Shown: positions 17,907 to 26,699 of the stretch, piece by piece
How positions within the stretch are numbered: the stretch's first letter is position 1
How the letters are laid out: each line of letters opens with the position of its first letter
Assembly: GCA_030832185.1 (NCBI GenBank)
Contig: JAURJQ010000008.1
Coordinates: 31,544 to 95,543 of the forward strand
Reading direction: 5' to 3'
Length of the DNA: 64,000 nt
Source: Chitinophagales bacterium
GTDB lineage: Bacteria > Bacteroidota > Bacteroidia > Chitinophagales > JADJOU01
The notes under the pieces: model-generated
Told to the model about the DNA's origin: nothing
Database searches by the model: none
Seen by the model: only the letters and a program-made list of their open reading frames with translations
Translations under genes and position numbers: made by a program

Positions 17907-19304
17907 CTATGCAAAAAATTCTTGATGCAATTTTGGTATCTCCACAAAATCATAACCTATTTTGATGAGTTTATTTTTCCAATTCAATTGTACATCTTCC
18001 TCTCCATGCACCAAGAACATTTTTTCTACCTTCTTAGGATCTTGACAAGATAAAAACTGAAGCATATCTGAATAGTCCCCGTGCGCAGAAAACGATTTTA
18101 TTTTTTTTATTTGTGCGTATTTATTTAGATATTGACCAAAAATTCTCACCTGCGGCTCATCTTTTAGTAGTCGAGCACCTAAACTATTAGGTTCGCAATA
18201 CCCTACTATCAAAATCGTATTCTTTTCATTCTCCAGATTATGAGCTATATGGTGCTTCACACGGCCAAACTCAGCCATACCAGAGGCTGAAATGATAATG
18301 CAAGGGTCTTTATATTCATTGAGGACTTGGGAATCCAACTTCTCGCTTACATATACTAAGTTTTTAAAATCAAATGGATCCTTATCTTTTTCCATTACTT
18401 TGAGAATATGTCGGTTAAAACACCCCTTATTCTTTTTAGTTATTTCCGTGGCTGCTATGGAAAGCGGACTATCAACAAAAACTTTGATCGGCGGAAGCTT
18501 TCCAGCTAAATCTAACTTATTGAGTGCATAAACGATCTCTTGGGTTCTTCCTACACTAAAGGCTGGTATGATTAACTTGCCTTTGCGCTCCACACAGGTT
18601 TCTTGAATTATTTCATAGAAAATATTTTCATTTAAAGCTGCATCGTCATGCAGAGAATCACCATAAGTACTTTCACAAATGATAATATCTGCCTGAGGAA
18701 ATTTCTCTGGGTTTTTTAGAAATGGATGAGAATAACGACCTATATCACCGGTAAAACATATGTTTTTAGTCTTTCCTTTATCTGTTATCTTAAGGTTCAC
18801 GGCGCAGCTGCCTAGTATATGTCCGACTTCAGTATACATACATTCTATACCTGGAATAACTTCAAAATAATAGTTTAATTTTCTATCCACAAACCTAGAA
18901 AGCGCTATTTCAGCATCTTTCATTGTATAGAGAGGTTTAAGGGGTTCAAGATCAGAAGAATGTCGGCGTTTGTTGATAAATTTGGTGTCCTCTTCTTGTA
19001 TTTTCGCACTATCCTTCAGAAGAATTTCCGCCAAATCAGCTGTAGCAGGAGAGCAGTATATGGGTCCAGTGAAGCCCTCTTTCACCAATTTAGGCAAAAG
19101 TCCCGAGTGATCTATATGAGCATGAGATAGCACCACGGCGCTTATATCAGAAGGTTCAAAACCAAAATCGTGATTGAGCCCTTGAAGTTCTCTACCTCCT
19201 TGAAACAATCCACAGTCTAAAAGAATTTTTCTATTATCTGATAAGGTCAGGACGTGCTTACTACCGGTAACTGTTCTAGCAGCACCGTGAAAGGATAGTT
19301 TCAT
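17907..19304 (-). CDS. Metallo-beta-lactamase-fold beta-CASP ribonuclease-like protein
   Basis: A 465-residue metal-dependent hydrolase. The zinc-ligand motif H61-x-H63-x-D65-H66 (LSHAHIDHSGLLPKL), the later CFTGDIG and the C-terminal SFSAHGDYSDML and MFLVHGEEDV segments identify the beta-CASP/RMMBL group related to CPSF73, which act on RNA. In bacteria these proteins are likely RNases, though substrates are mostly unknown. No signal peptide, so cytoplasmic. It starts 9 bases after the stop of the PorE-like gene upstream, so both share a transcript even though their functions look unrelated. Start ATG at 19304 gives MKLSFHGAARTVTGS, the normal N-terminus. Confidence 0.9.
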   Translation of the reverse strand: MKLSFHGAARTVTGSKHVLTLSDNRKILLDCGLFQGGRELQGLNHDFGFEPSDISAVVLSHAHIDHSGLLPKLVKEGFTGPIYCSPATADLAEILLKDSAKIQEEDTKFINKRRHSSDLEPLKPLYTMKDAEIALSRFVDRKLNYYFEVIPGIECMYTEVGHILGSCAVNLKITDKGKTKNICFTGDIGRYSHPFLKNPEKFPQADIIICESTYGDSLHDDAALNENIFYEIIQETCVERKGKLIIPAFSVGRTQEIVYALNKLDLAGKLPPIKVFVDSPLSIAATEITKKNKGCFNRHILKVMEKDKDPFDFKNLVYVSEKLDSQVLNEYKDPCIIISASGMAEFGRVKHHIAHNLENEKNTILIVGYCEPNSLGARLLKDEPQVRIFGQYLNKYAQIKKIKSFSAHGDYSDMLQFLSCQDPKKVEKMFLVHGEEDVQLNWKNKLIKIGYDFVEIPKLHQEFFA

Positions 19305-19313
19305 TTTTACAAT

Positions 19314-21473
19314 TTATTTTATCAGTCTGACTTCCGTTCTTCTATTCTTTTTCAAATCTTCATTGGAGCAGTCATAGTTATTCGCTCCATCGCAGTGGCA
19401 ATTATTAACAGGCTTTTCCTCGCCGAAATATCGACCTATGATTTGAGACTCATTCACACCTCTAGAGAAGAAAAGTTTTATAGCTTCCGCTAATCGCTGC
19501 CTTGATAGAACGAGGTTGACTTTAGAGTCACCCTGACAGTCTGTATGAGAACTCAACTCCAATTTATAATTTGGATTTCGATTAAGTTCTCTCACCACAT
19601 ATTGAATCTGCTTTTCTAATACATCCGAAATATACCACTGAGTAGTTTCATAATAAATTGTGAATCGATCACTCATGTTCACCTGAACTATAGGAGCCTT
19701 TTCAGCCTCTCGTGTTATTTCTCTTTTCACAGGCAAATCGCTCGTCACAAAAATTTTGTTTTTCTCCGAAGTGAACTTAATTATAGGGCTCACATAGCCT
19801 AATTCAGGCACTTCCATTTTATATTCTTCAGCGCTATAGAGCGCCACTTGGCCTATGCCAGCTTCGTCTGTATAGCCAGAATAATTAGAACAATCGGCAG
19901 TATTGGTTATTTTATAAAATACATTAGGATATGCATTTTCAAAAGGATACGATAATAGAGAAAATGTGACCACATCATTAGCAAGATTTCTTCTAGCAAC
20001 AACATTCAATCTGTTTTCAAAAGGATAAAGACTGGTATCTACTAATTGATGCTTATCTCCAGATATTACTACTTTTTTATAACCTATTGGCGATACAGAA
20101 GCCGTAATTTGCCCTAATTGATTGGTCTTCATTTCTACGTTTGCACTTGGAATAGAAACCTTCATTCCACTCACTGGCCTATTGAGTTCATCTTTCACCG
20201 TGATAGTAACCTTCATCTTATCGAAAGATTGTTTATATATTCTATCCAAATTATTCTCACATTTATTTAGATACCTATTGGATGTAAAGTAACCTACATT
20301 TTTCTTCTGATGATAAAATAAAGCATAATCATCGTTTACAGAATTAAAATTACTACCTAGGTTATAGGTTTTATTGAATCGATTTCCTTTTCCTCTCACG
20401 CCTGCATAAATATCTAAATTGCCTAATCCAAAGTGACCATTAGAAGCAAAAAATATAACTTTATCATCGTAGATAGTAGGAAAACATTCGTCTCCTGGCG
20501 TATTGACATATGTGCCAAGGTTTTTTATGTTCTTGAGTTTAGTTCCATTTTCTATTTCTCCTATCCATAAATCATAGCCTCCTAGACCACCAGGCTGGTT
20601 ACTAGAAAAAATAAGATGTTTTTCATCGCTTGTAAGCATAGGATGAATGTAATCGAAGCCTCCTTTGTCTATCTCGATCTCTAATAAATTAAAGTTTCTC
20701 CAGCTAATGTTTTCTTCAGAAATTTCGCGAGTAGAGGTGTAAATAAACATTCTATCTTTTTCTTTATCTAATTTAGTGACGTAAATAGTTTTTTTGTCCT
20801 TTGAAATAGTATAGGGTCCATAACGATGTCCGCCTGCTCTATCAGGCTGCTTTTTGTGTTTCACATCAAAAAACATAAAATCATGACAAGAATAATTATA
20901 AGTCAGATGTTCTCTGAAATTAATGGCCTTGGAATTCTCTTTACATCCTAATTTGACATTAAGAGTTTGAATTTTATTATCATCCATTATATACGAATAT
21001 GACTCTGTCTTATTAGATTCATAGCCCATAAGCTCCGGCTCTTTGATCGGTCGGCTGTATATAAACTTATTGCTCTGACCGCCTGGAAGAAGATCAGATT
21101 TCACACAAGTTGGACACAGATTTATATATCGGATGAAGGACTCCTTCGCGAGGGCAGTATAACCGGTCACTGAATAAAGATGATACATGTCAAAGTGATA
21201 ATTCATACTATCTTTCATCACTTTATTCGCCTTTTCCATATGATATATAGACTCCGCGTAATCATTTTGGTTAAAATAATTCTTGCCAATTTTATAATGT
21301 AAATACTCATTGTCGGGGTCATTTTCTATAGCAGTCTTGTAGTGCTTTATGGCCTTACAATACTTATAATCTCTCTCGGCCTTCATTGCTTTCTGTAAAG
21401 TAGCATAATCCTGCCCAAGGAGTTTTGATGCCGAAATACAAAGGAATAATAAGTTAAAATAAATCTTATTCAT
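19314..21473 (-). CDS. Second PorE-like protein: TPR, PD40 propeller, OmpA domain
   Basis: A 719-residue exported protein (signal cut before Gln, LLG-QDYAT). TPR helices about residues 30-130, including CKAIKHYKTAIENDPDNEYL; PD40-type propeller blades about 215-400 (LIFSSNQPGGLGGYDLWIGE, FFASNGHFGLGNLDIYAG); a carboxypeptidase-regulatory-like beta domain about 415-485; and an OmpA C-terminal domain about 600-715 with LELSSHTDCQGDSKVNLVLS and RRTEVRLIK. An unusual NNCHCDGANNYDC insert lies just before the end. The architecture equals that of the gene at 11538 but pairs with no PorP-like gene. It probably links the outer membrane to peptidoglycan. An exact minus-7 box precedes it. Confidence 0.85.
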   Translation of the reverse strand: MNKIYFNLLFLCISASKLLGQDYATLQKAMKAERDYKYCKAIKHYKTAIENDPDNEYLHYKIGKNYFNQNDYAESIYHMEKANKVMKDSMNYHFDMYHLYSVTGYTALAKESFIRYINLCPTCVKSDLLPGGQSNKFIYSRPIKEPELMGYESNKTESYSYIMDDNKIQTLNVKLGCKENSKAINFREHLTYNYSCHDFMFFDVKHKKQPDRAGGHRYGPYTISKDKKTIYVTKLDKEKDRMFIYTSTREISEENISWRNFNLLEIEIDKGGFDYIHPMLTSDEKHLIFSSNQPGGLGGYDLWIGEIENGTKLKNIKNLGTYVNTPGDECFPTIYDDKVIFFASNGHFGLGNLDIYAGVRGKGNRFNKTYNLGSNFNSVNDDYALFYHQKKNVGYFTSNRYLNKCENNLDRIYKQSFDKMKVTITVKDELNRPVSGMKVSIPSANVEMKTNQLGQITASVSPIGYKKVVISGDKHQLVDTSLYPFENRLNVVARRNLANDVVTFSLLSYPFENAYPNVFYKITNTADCSNYSGYTDEAGIGQVALYSAEEYKMEVPELGYVSPIIKFTSEKNKIFVTSDLPVKREITREAEKAPIVQVNMSDRFTIYYETTQWYISDVLEKQIQYVVRELNRNPNYKLELSSHTDCQGDSKVNLVLSRQRLAEAIKLFFSRGVNESQIIGRYFGEEKPVNNCHCDGANNYDCSNEDLKKNRRTEVRLIK

Positions 21474-21493
21474 ATCGTTTTTAAACTAATGGA

Positions 21494-21501
21494 CAAATTT
21501 A
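21494..21501 (-). promoter_or_regulatory. Minus-7 box for the second PorE-like gene
   Basis: TAAATTTG on the minus strand, an exact TAnnTTTG box, 20 bases upstream of the ATG at 21473. No TTTG at minus-33. Confidence 0.5.
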
Positions 21502-21781
21502 ACAAATTATCTTATAAATGACCGTAATTTTAGACGTTTAAGAAGATTTTCTAAGCTTTAAATACCGATATGTTATCTTTTAGATATTAATGGTTTTTAT
21601 GATTAGCCAATGCCATAGCGATTTCTAGCCTAGGCCATAAAATATCCGGAACGAATTGTATGCTTGGCTGTTATTAAATCGATAACTGTTTAATAGAAGG
21701 TTAAGATTAATGCGTGAAGGCTTTCGTGCCTGCATTATATCTATTTAACTAAGTTCTGAAGGCAGATTAAAATCAAGTCTC

Positions 21782-21789
21782 TACTTTTG
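21782..21789 (+). promoter_or_regulatory. Minus-7 box for truA
   Basis: TACTTTTG, an exact TAnnTTTG box only 7 bases before the truA ATG at 21797, implying a very short or leaderless transcript. No TTTG at minus-33. Confidence 0.5.
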
Positions 21790-21796
21790 TTTATAT

Positions 21797-22561
21797 ATGT
21801 CGGGTTTAAAGCGCTATTTTATAAGATTAACCTATGATGGCACGAACTTCTGCGGCTGGCAAAATCAGCTAGCACAAGAATCCGTGCAAGGGACTATTGA
21901 AGCGGCACTAACAAAGCTCTATAGAAATCCCCAAAAAATAGTGGGATGTGGGCGAACAGATACGGGCGTGCATGCAGATGACTATTTTGCGCACTGGGAT
22001 TATGAAGGAATACTAGATGATACGGTCTGCACAAAGCTTAATTCTATTCTGCCTCGCAGTATAGCTGTAAAAGAGATTTTTGAAGTAAGTCCCGAATGCA
22101 ATAGCCGCTATAACGCTACCAAAAGAACATATCACTATTTCATTCATACACATAAAAATCCTTTTCTAAGATTACATAGCTATGAATACCCACATCATAC
22201 TCTTCGTCTAGATCTTATGGCACAAGCAGCCGAAGAACTTTTAAATTATTCAGAATTTCTGCCACTCATAAAACTGGATAAGGAAAAAGGGAAAACAAGC
22301 TGTACGCTCTTTTCTAGCAAGATAGAGTGTATCGAGCCCCACTACTATAGGTACGAAATATCAGCCAATCGATTTCTTCACAATATGGTGAGAAGAATTG
22401 TAGGTATGCTCATACTCATAGGAAGAGAGAAACTAAGCCTAGATGAATTTAGAGAGAGTATGCAGAACCAAACCCCTATGCGATTAATCAATCTTGCTCC
22501 TGCCAATGGGTTGCATTTAGTTCATATCGAATATCCCTTTTTAAATCATGCAAAAATCTAA
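21797..22561 (+). CDS. truA: tRNA pseudouridine(38-40) synthase
   Basis: Converts uridines 38-40 of tRNA anticodon stems to pseudouridine. The 254-residue length is typical. The catalytic aspartate is D55 in GCGRTDTGVHA, and the opening RYFIRLTYDGTNFCGWQNQ is the family's N-terminus. The later segment RFLHNMVRRIVGMLI is the conserved C-terminal motif. The gene is the first of a plus-strand run and its 3' end overlaps the following ABC exporter gene by 14 bases, so those two are co-transcribed. Confidence 0.96.
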   Translation: MSGLKRYFIRLTYDGTNFCGWQNQLAQESVQGTIEAALTKLYRNPQKIVGCGRTDTGVHADDYFAHWDYEGILDDTVCTKLNSILPRSIAVKEIFEVSPECNSRYNATKRTYHYFIHTHKNPFLRLHSYEYPHHTLRLDLMAQAAEELLNYSEFLPLIKLDKEKGKTSCTLFSSKIECIEPHYYRYEISANRFLHNMVRRIVGMLILIGREKLSLDEFRESMQNQTPMRLINLAPANGLHLVHIEYPFLNHAKI

Positions 22562-24293
22562 AAGTCTTTTTAACCATATTGTACACGAAGCACTTCCTTA
22601 TAAACATTGGTTTATTGGCTGCTTTATTCTAGCGATAATAATATCTGGTCTCACGCCTATTCGGCCTTATATTTTACAGCAAATCATAGACCTCGATATC
22701 AAATCGGGCCAGAAAAAAGACTTAGTTTTTCATACTAGTATTTTATTTGGATTATTAATTTTAGAATCTTCCTTACGCTATATTTTTGTTTACGCCACAT
22801 CTTTTTTTAGTCAGAACATAGTCAATAACCTGCGAAAGAAAGTATTCTCCCATCTTATGCGCCTTCATGTGCAGTATTATGATGAAACCCCTGTGGGTCG
22901 ACTTACTACTAGAACTATTAATGATGTAGAAACGATCAATGAGGTGTATTCTGATAATTTTTTTACCATCGTTTCCGATATTCTGACCATTATTTTTGTC
23001 CTCGGGTTCATGCTCTATACTAATGTTACACTAACGCTTATTTCCCTTGTAACCTTGCCTTTCCTATATATAGCTACCTATATTTTTAAAGAAAAAGTAA
23101 AGGTGGTCAACGAAAAACTGAGAGATAAGATAGGAGAGTTAAATGCTTTTGTACAAGAGCATCTCATGGGTTTCAAAATAGTAAAAGCCTTTGCTGCTGA
23201 GGAAAAAGAAGAAAATAAGTTTAAGGAAATCAATAAAGAATTTACCGCATTAAATATCAAGAGTATTTGGTACTACTCTTGGTTTTTCCCAGTATTAGAG
23301 ACCCTAATAGCTGTCAGTATTGGACTGGTAGTTTCATATGTAGCTATAAATAGTTTTGAAACTCGAGACTTATCGGCAGGGGTTATTACCTCCTTTTTAC
23401 TTTACCTCAATCTGCTCTTTAGACCCATGCGATTTATTGCTGATAAATTTAACTCCATTCAAATGGGATTTGTTGCTTCAAAGCGGGTATTCGAGCTCCT
23501 GGACACCCCAAGTTTAGAAGAGAATACAGGCCAACTGAAAGACTCTAAAATAAATGGAAATATATCTTTTGAAAATGTCGAATTCTCCTATGTAAAAGAT
23601 GTTCCAATCTTAAAAAAAATAACTTTTCATATAATAGCAGGGCAATCTTTGGCTATAGTAGGTGCCACAGGATCTGGAAAGACGAGCATCATCAATATTC
23701 TCAATAGATTCTACCCCTTTCAATCTGGAACTATAGCCATAGATAATCACAATATTCTCGATTATGATATAGACTTTCTGAGATCACAGATAGCCATGGT
23801 TCTTCAAGATGTTTACCTTTTTTCTGGAAGTATTATTGATAATATAATAATCGAAAACTCAGCTGCTACCAAAGAGGATATTATTGAAATGGCCAAACAA
23901 TTAGAAGTCCATGAGTTTTTTATGAAATTACCGATGAATTATGATTTTGAAATTAAAGAACGAGGAAACTCTCTATCTCATGGTCAGAAACAAATCATAT
24001 CGCTCTTTAGGGCTATAGCTAAAAAGCCAAGTATTCTAATCCTAGATGAGGCTACTTCTTCTATAGACTCCAATACAGAATATTACATTCAAAAACTTAT
24101 AGCGCAAAGTATAAAGAACAAAACCTCTATAGTCATCGCGCACCGCCTATCTACAATTATGCAGGCCGATAAGATTCTAGTGCTAGACCAGGGGATCATT
24201 GTAGGAGAAGGAACACATGACAGCTTATTAAAAACAAACAGTCATTATCAAAAATATTTCGAAACCATCGAAACTCAAAAAAACTTATCTTAG
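22548..24293 (+). CDS. ABC exporter, fused permease and ATPase (lipid/multidrug type)
   Basis: A 581-residue half-transporter. Six membrane helices occupy about residues 1-320; the ATPase domain has Walker A GATGSGKTSIINIL, Walker B ILILDEATSSIDS and H-loop VIAHRLST. The signature motif reads LSHGQ instead of the usual LSGGQ, a variant that should still bind the gamma-phosphate in some exporters. The ATG at 22548 lies inside truA (14-base overlap). It probably forms a homodimer that exports a lipid or amphipathic compound; the substrate is unknown. The next gene starts 20 bases downstream, with no promoter box between. Confidence 0.9.
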   Translation: MQKSKSLFNHIVHEALPYKHWFIGCFILAIIISGLTPIRPYILQQIIDLDIKSGQKKDLVFHTSILFGLLILESSLRYIFVYATSFFSQNIVNNLRKKVFSHLMRLHVQYYDETPVGRLTTRTINDVETINEVYSDNFFTIVSDILTIIFVLGFMLYTNVTLTLISLVTLPFLYIATYIFKEKVKVVNEKLRDKIGELNAFVQEHLMGFKIVKAFAAEEKEENKFKEINKEFTALNIKSIWYYSWFFPVLETLIAVSIGLVVSYVAINSFETRDLSAGVITSFLLYLNLLFRPMRFIADKFNSIQMGFVASKRVFELLDTPSLEENTGQLKDSKINGNISFENVEFSYVKDVPILKKITFHIIAGQSLAIVGATGSGKTSIINILNRFYPFQSGTIAIDNHNILDYDIDFLRSQIAMVLQDVYLFSGSIIDNIIIENSAATKEDIIEMAKQLEVHEFFMKLPMNYDFEIKERGNSLSHGQKQIISLFRAIAKKPSILILDEATSSIDSNTEYYIQKLIAQSIKNKTSIVIAHRLSTIMQADKILVLDQGIIVGEGTHDSLLKTNSHYQKYFETIETQKNLS

Positions 24294-24313
24294 CCCATAA
24301 TAACTCCTGTCTT

Positions 24314-25012
24314 ATGCAAAAACAATTCGCAATTTTTATTTTACTAACTCTTTTTCTTTCTTGTGAAGGTCAGCAGACGTTGCTTCAGGCAGTAGCTTTC
24401 TCAGATAAGATAAAAACCACAGAGACCAAAAATATCATCGATGTGCGCACACCAGATGAGTTTAACGAAGGCTATATTAAAAACGCTAAAAATATAAATT
24501 GGAATTCCAGTCAATTTGAAAAAGAACTTGGGAATCTAGACCGATCAACACCTTTATTCCTATATTGTCTCAGTGGTGGCAGAAGTGGAAATGCGGCCAA
24601 AAAAGCAGTAGAAATGGGATTTAAGTCCATCTATGCATTAGAGGGCGGGACTATGGCATGGCGAACGAACAATCTTCCTTTAGTAACCCTAAACAATACT
24701 AAAAAAGAAGGAATGACCATCCAAGAATACGAGGCGCTCTATAAAGGCAAAACGAAAAAAATATTAGTCGACTTCTATGCAGACTGGTGTATGCCTTGTC
24801 AGAAAATGAAGCCCTTCCTAAAGAAAATATCTGAAAAAATGGCTCAGGAAGTCGAAGTAATAAGACTCAACGCTGACCACCATCCAGAGCTCTGCCAAAA
24901 ACTAGGTGTCTCTGGCTTGCCCTACCTTGTCCTATATCAAAATGATAAAGAAGACTGGAAAAGACTGGGCTATATGAGTGAAGAAGAATTGACTAAACTT
25001 CTCAAAAAATAA
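24314..25012 (+). CDS. Rhodanese-thioredoxin fusion lipoprotein
   Basis: A 232-residue protein with a lipobox ending at C17 (LFLSC), so anchored in a membrane on the periplasmic side. Residues about 25-130 are a rhodanese domain with active-site C85 in LYCLSGGRSG, preceded by the typical NIIDVRTPDEFNEGYIKNA. Residues about 135-232 are a thioredoxin domain with WCMPC (C159 and C162) and cis-Pro segment VSGLPYLVLY. The combination suggests sulfur transfer coupled to disulfide exchange in the periplasm. It sits 20 bases after an exporter gene and 7 before an unknown exported protein. The individual domains are certain; the joint role is inferred. Confidence 0.92.
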   Translation: MQKQFAIFILLTLFLSCEGQQTLLQAVAFSDKIKTTETKNIIDVRTPDEFNEGYIKNAKNINWNSSQFEKELGNLDRSTPLFLYCLSGGRSGNAAKKAVEMGFKSIYALEGGTMAWRTNNLPLVTLNNTKKEGMTIQEYEALYKGKTKKILVDFYADWCMPCQKMKPFLKKISEKMAQEVEVIRLNADHHPELCQKLGVSGLPYLVLYQNDKEDWKRLGYMSEEELTKLLKK

Positions 25013-25019
25013 TCTCAGA

Positions 25020-25592
25020 TTGAAATCTTTCTTTTTTCTATTTACACTGTTTCTATGTGCAAATGCAAATTCGCAAATAAAAACCCTCATTCCCGCAGAC
25101 GAAGAAGTGAATTTACCCACCAATGATGATAAAAAGATAGGGATCACCACTACCTTGGACGAAACTGTATTGGACAGGCATAAAATGGCTGGACTTTTCG
25201 CACGATATATCATGAATAATATGAATGCAGATAACTACTATATCATAGACTCCAGTTCTAATTTCATAGAATTATTCGTTGTATATCCATGTAAAGGTTT
25301 TAATCTTAATGATATCCATGCGCACCAGATAATCAATGAAGGTCTTATTAGCTCTACCATACTTATAAATTTTAAAGACTCAAGTTATGATATCCATCTC
25401 AAAGATTATCAATGGGTCAATAAAAGCAAAAAACGATTTAGTATAGATGATATCTATAAAACCTATCAGAGAAATGATGATCTACCCTATAAAATTAAGC
25501 ATTATGGCATCTTGAAATCTTGCGAATATTCTATAGCCGAATCACTAAACAATATTATTCTAATTATAGATGACGTGATAAAGGAGAAATAG
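25020..25592 (+). CDS. Exported protein of unknown function
   Basis: A 190-residue protein starting at TTG 25020 with a signal peptide (LFLCANANS, cut before Gln in ANS-QIKTL). The mature part has no recognised domain; it is mixed alpha/beta with a KKRFSIDDIYKTY segment. It begins 7 bases after the rhodanese-thioredoxin gene, suggesting co-expression in the periplasm. An ATG start is not available near the signal peptide. I could not assign a family. Confidence 0.6.
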   Translation: MKSFFFLFTLFLCANANSQIKTLIPADEEVNLPTNDDKKIGITTTLDETVLDRHKMAGLFARYIMNNMNADNYYIIDSSSNFIELFVVYPCKGFNLNDIHAHQIINEGLISSTILINFKDSSYDIHLKDYQWVNKSKKRFSIDDIYKTYQRNDDLPYKIKHYGILKSCEYSIAESLNNIILIIDDVIKEK

Positions 25593-25607
25593 ATCATGAA
25601 TACCAGC

Positions 25608-25638
25608 TTTGTAGTTAAAAAATTTTATTGTACTTTTG
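25608..25638 (+). promoter_or_regulatory. Full Bacteroidota promoter for the M28/glutaminyl-cyclase gene
   Basis: TTTG at 25608-25611, 19 bases of spacer, then TACTTTTG at 25631-25638: a complete consensus minus-33/minus-7 pair. It also decides the gene start, because the upstream in-frame TTG at 25636 lies inside the minus-7 box. Confidence 0.75.
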
Positions 25639-25659
25639 TTTAATGCAAGTTTGACTGCT

Positions 25660-26667
25660 ATGTTTAGAATTTATTTAGGCCTTCTTATCTCTTCTACCTT
25701 ATTTATAAGCTCTTGTCAAAATAAAGACGAATCCCCCTCTGAGCAGCATACTTCTGATACCAATGCCCAGCCGATTGGATCGGCTTTACTAAGTTTTGAC
25801 GAAGCGCTCGCCTATAATTATATAGATACACAAGTGGCCTTCGGTCCACGAAAACCAGGATCTAAAGGTCACCGCGAGTGCGCTCTATGGTTAGTCAAAA
25901 CCCTGTCCGAACTCTCCGATACCGCTTATGTCCAAGAATTTGATGCTATAACCTTTGATGCCAAAAGGCATAAAGGAAAAAATATTCTCGGAAAACTCAA
26001 TCCTAGAAATCCACAAAGAATTCTGCTTTGCGCGCACTGGGATACGAGGCCTATGGCTGATCAAGATATCAAGGCGCCTCACCTCCCTATTTTAGGGGCG
26101 AATGATGCAGGCAGCGGTGTGGGCGTCATTTTAGCTCTTTTAAAGTCCCTTAAAGAAAAACCTATCTCCTTAGGGATAGATATCGTCTTTTTCGATTTAG
26201 AAGACTATGGTCAGCCACAGAATAGTGGACTGCCGCCTATGAAAGATGACTGGTGTCTTGGCTCCCAGTATTGGGCAAAAAACACCCAGCATACTTTTCT
26301 ACCGCGTTGGGGTATTCTGCTGGACATGGTTGGAGGCAAAGATGCCACATTTCTCAAAGAAGAAACCAGTGTGACCTATGCCGCCAACTTGGTGAACCGA
26401 GTATGGGGACATGCCCAATCTCTAAGCTATAGCCATTACTTTCTTAACGAGCCTATGGGTGCCATCACAGATGACCATCTGTATATTAATACTATAGCTG
26501 GAATTCCCACCATAGATATTATACATTACAAATTAAACAATGGCGGATTTGCCGATTATTGGCATACCCACCTAGACAATATGCAGTCTGTAGATAAACC
26601 TACACTAAAAGCCGTAGGAAAGACTCTGCTCTATACAATTCATGAAGAGGATAAATATATGCAATAA
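25660..26667 (+). CDS. M28-family lipoprotein, glutaminyl-peptide cyclase-like
   Basis: A lipoprotein of about 335 residues (lipobox ending FISSC). It carries the single-zinc M28/glutaminyl-cyclase fold: CAHWDTRPMAD, GANDAGSGVGVI with the metal Asp, FFDLEDYG with the Glu, and TDDHLYIN with the His. This Bacteroidota group is related to enzymes that turn N-terminal glutamine into pyroglutamate, although some relatives are aminopeptidases. In this window nearly all exported proteins expose N-terminal Gln after signal cleavage, which gives it obvious substrates. I chose ATG 25660 because the longer TTG start falls within the promoter. Cyclase versus peptidase activity is not proven by sequence. 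Confidence 0.85.
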   Translation: MFRIYLGLLISSTLFISSCQNKDESPSEQHTSDTNAQPIGSALLSFDEALAYNYIDTQVAFGPRKPGSKGHRECALWLVKTLSELSDTAYVQEFDAITFDAKRHKGKNILGKLNPRNPQRILLCAHWDTRPMADQDIKAPHLPILGANDAGSGVGVILALLKSLKEKPISLGIDIVFFDLEDYGQPQNSGLPPMKDDWCLGSQYWAKNTQHTFLPRWGILLDMVGGKDATFLKEETSVTYAANLVNRVWGHAQSLSYSHYFLNEPMGAITDDHLYINTIAGIPTIDIIHYKLNNGGFADYWHTHLDNMQSVDKPTLKAVGKTLLYTIHEEDKYMQ

Positions 26668-26699
26668 TTTTAATCCTTTTTTGTTTCTTATAGTATAGT

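Larger units (their letters stand above)
21474..21796. other. Intergenic region between divergent genes
   Basis: 323 bases without a gene. It holds a minus-strand promoter box at its left end and a plus-strand box at its right end. Between them I see only a small hairpin AGGC/GCCT near 21718-21732 and no RNA gene. Confidence 0.6.
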
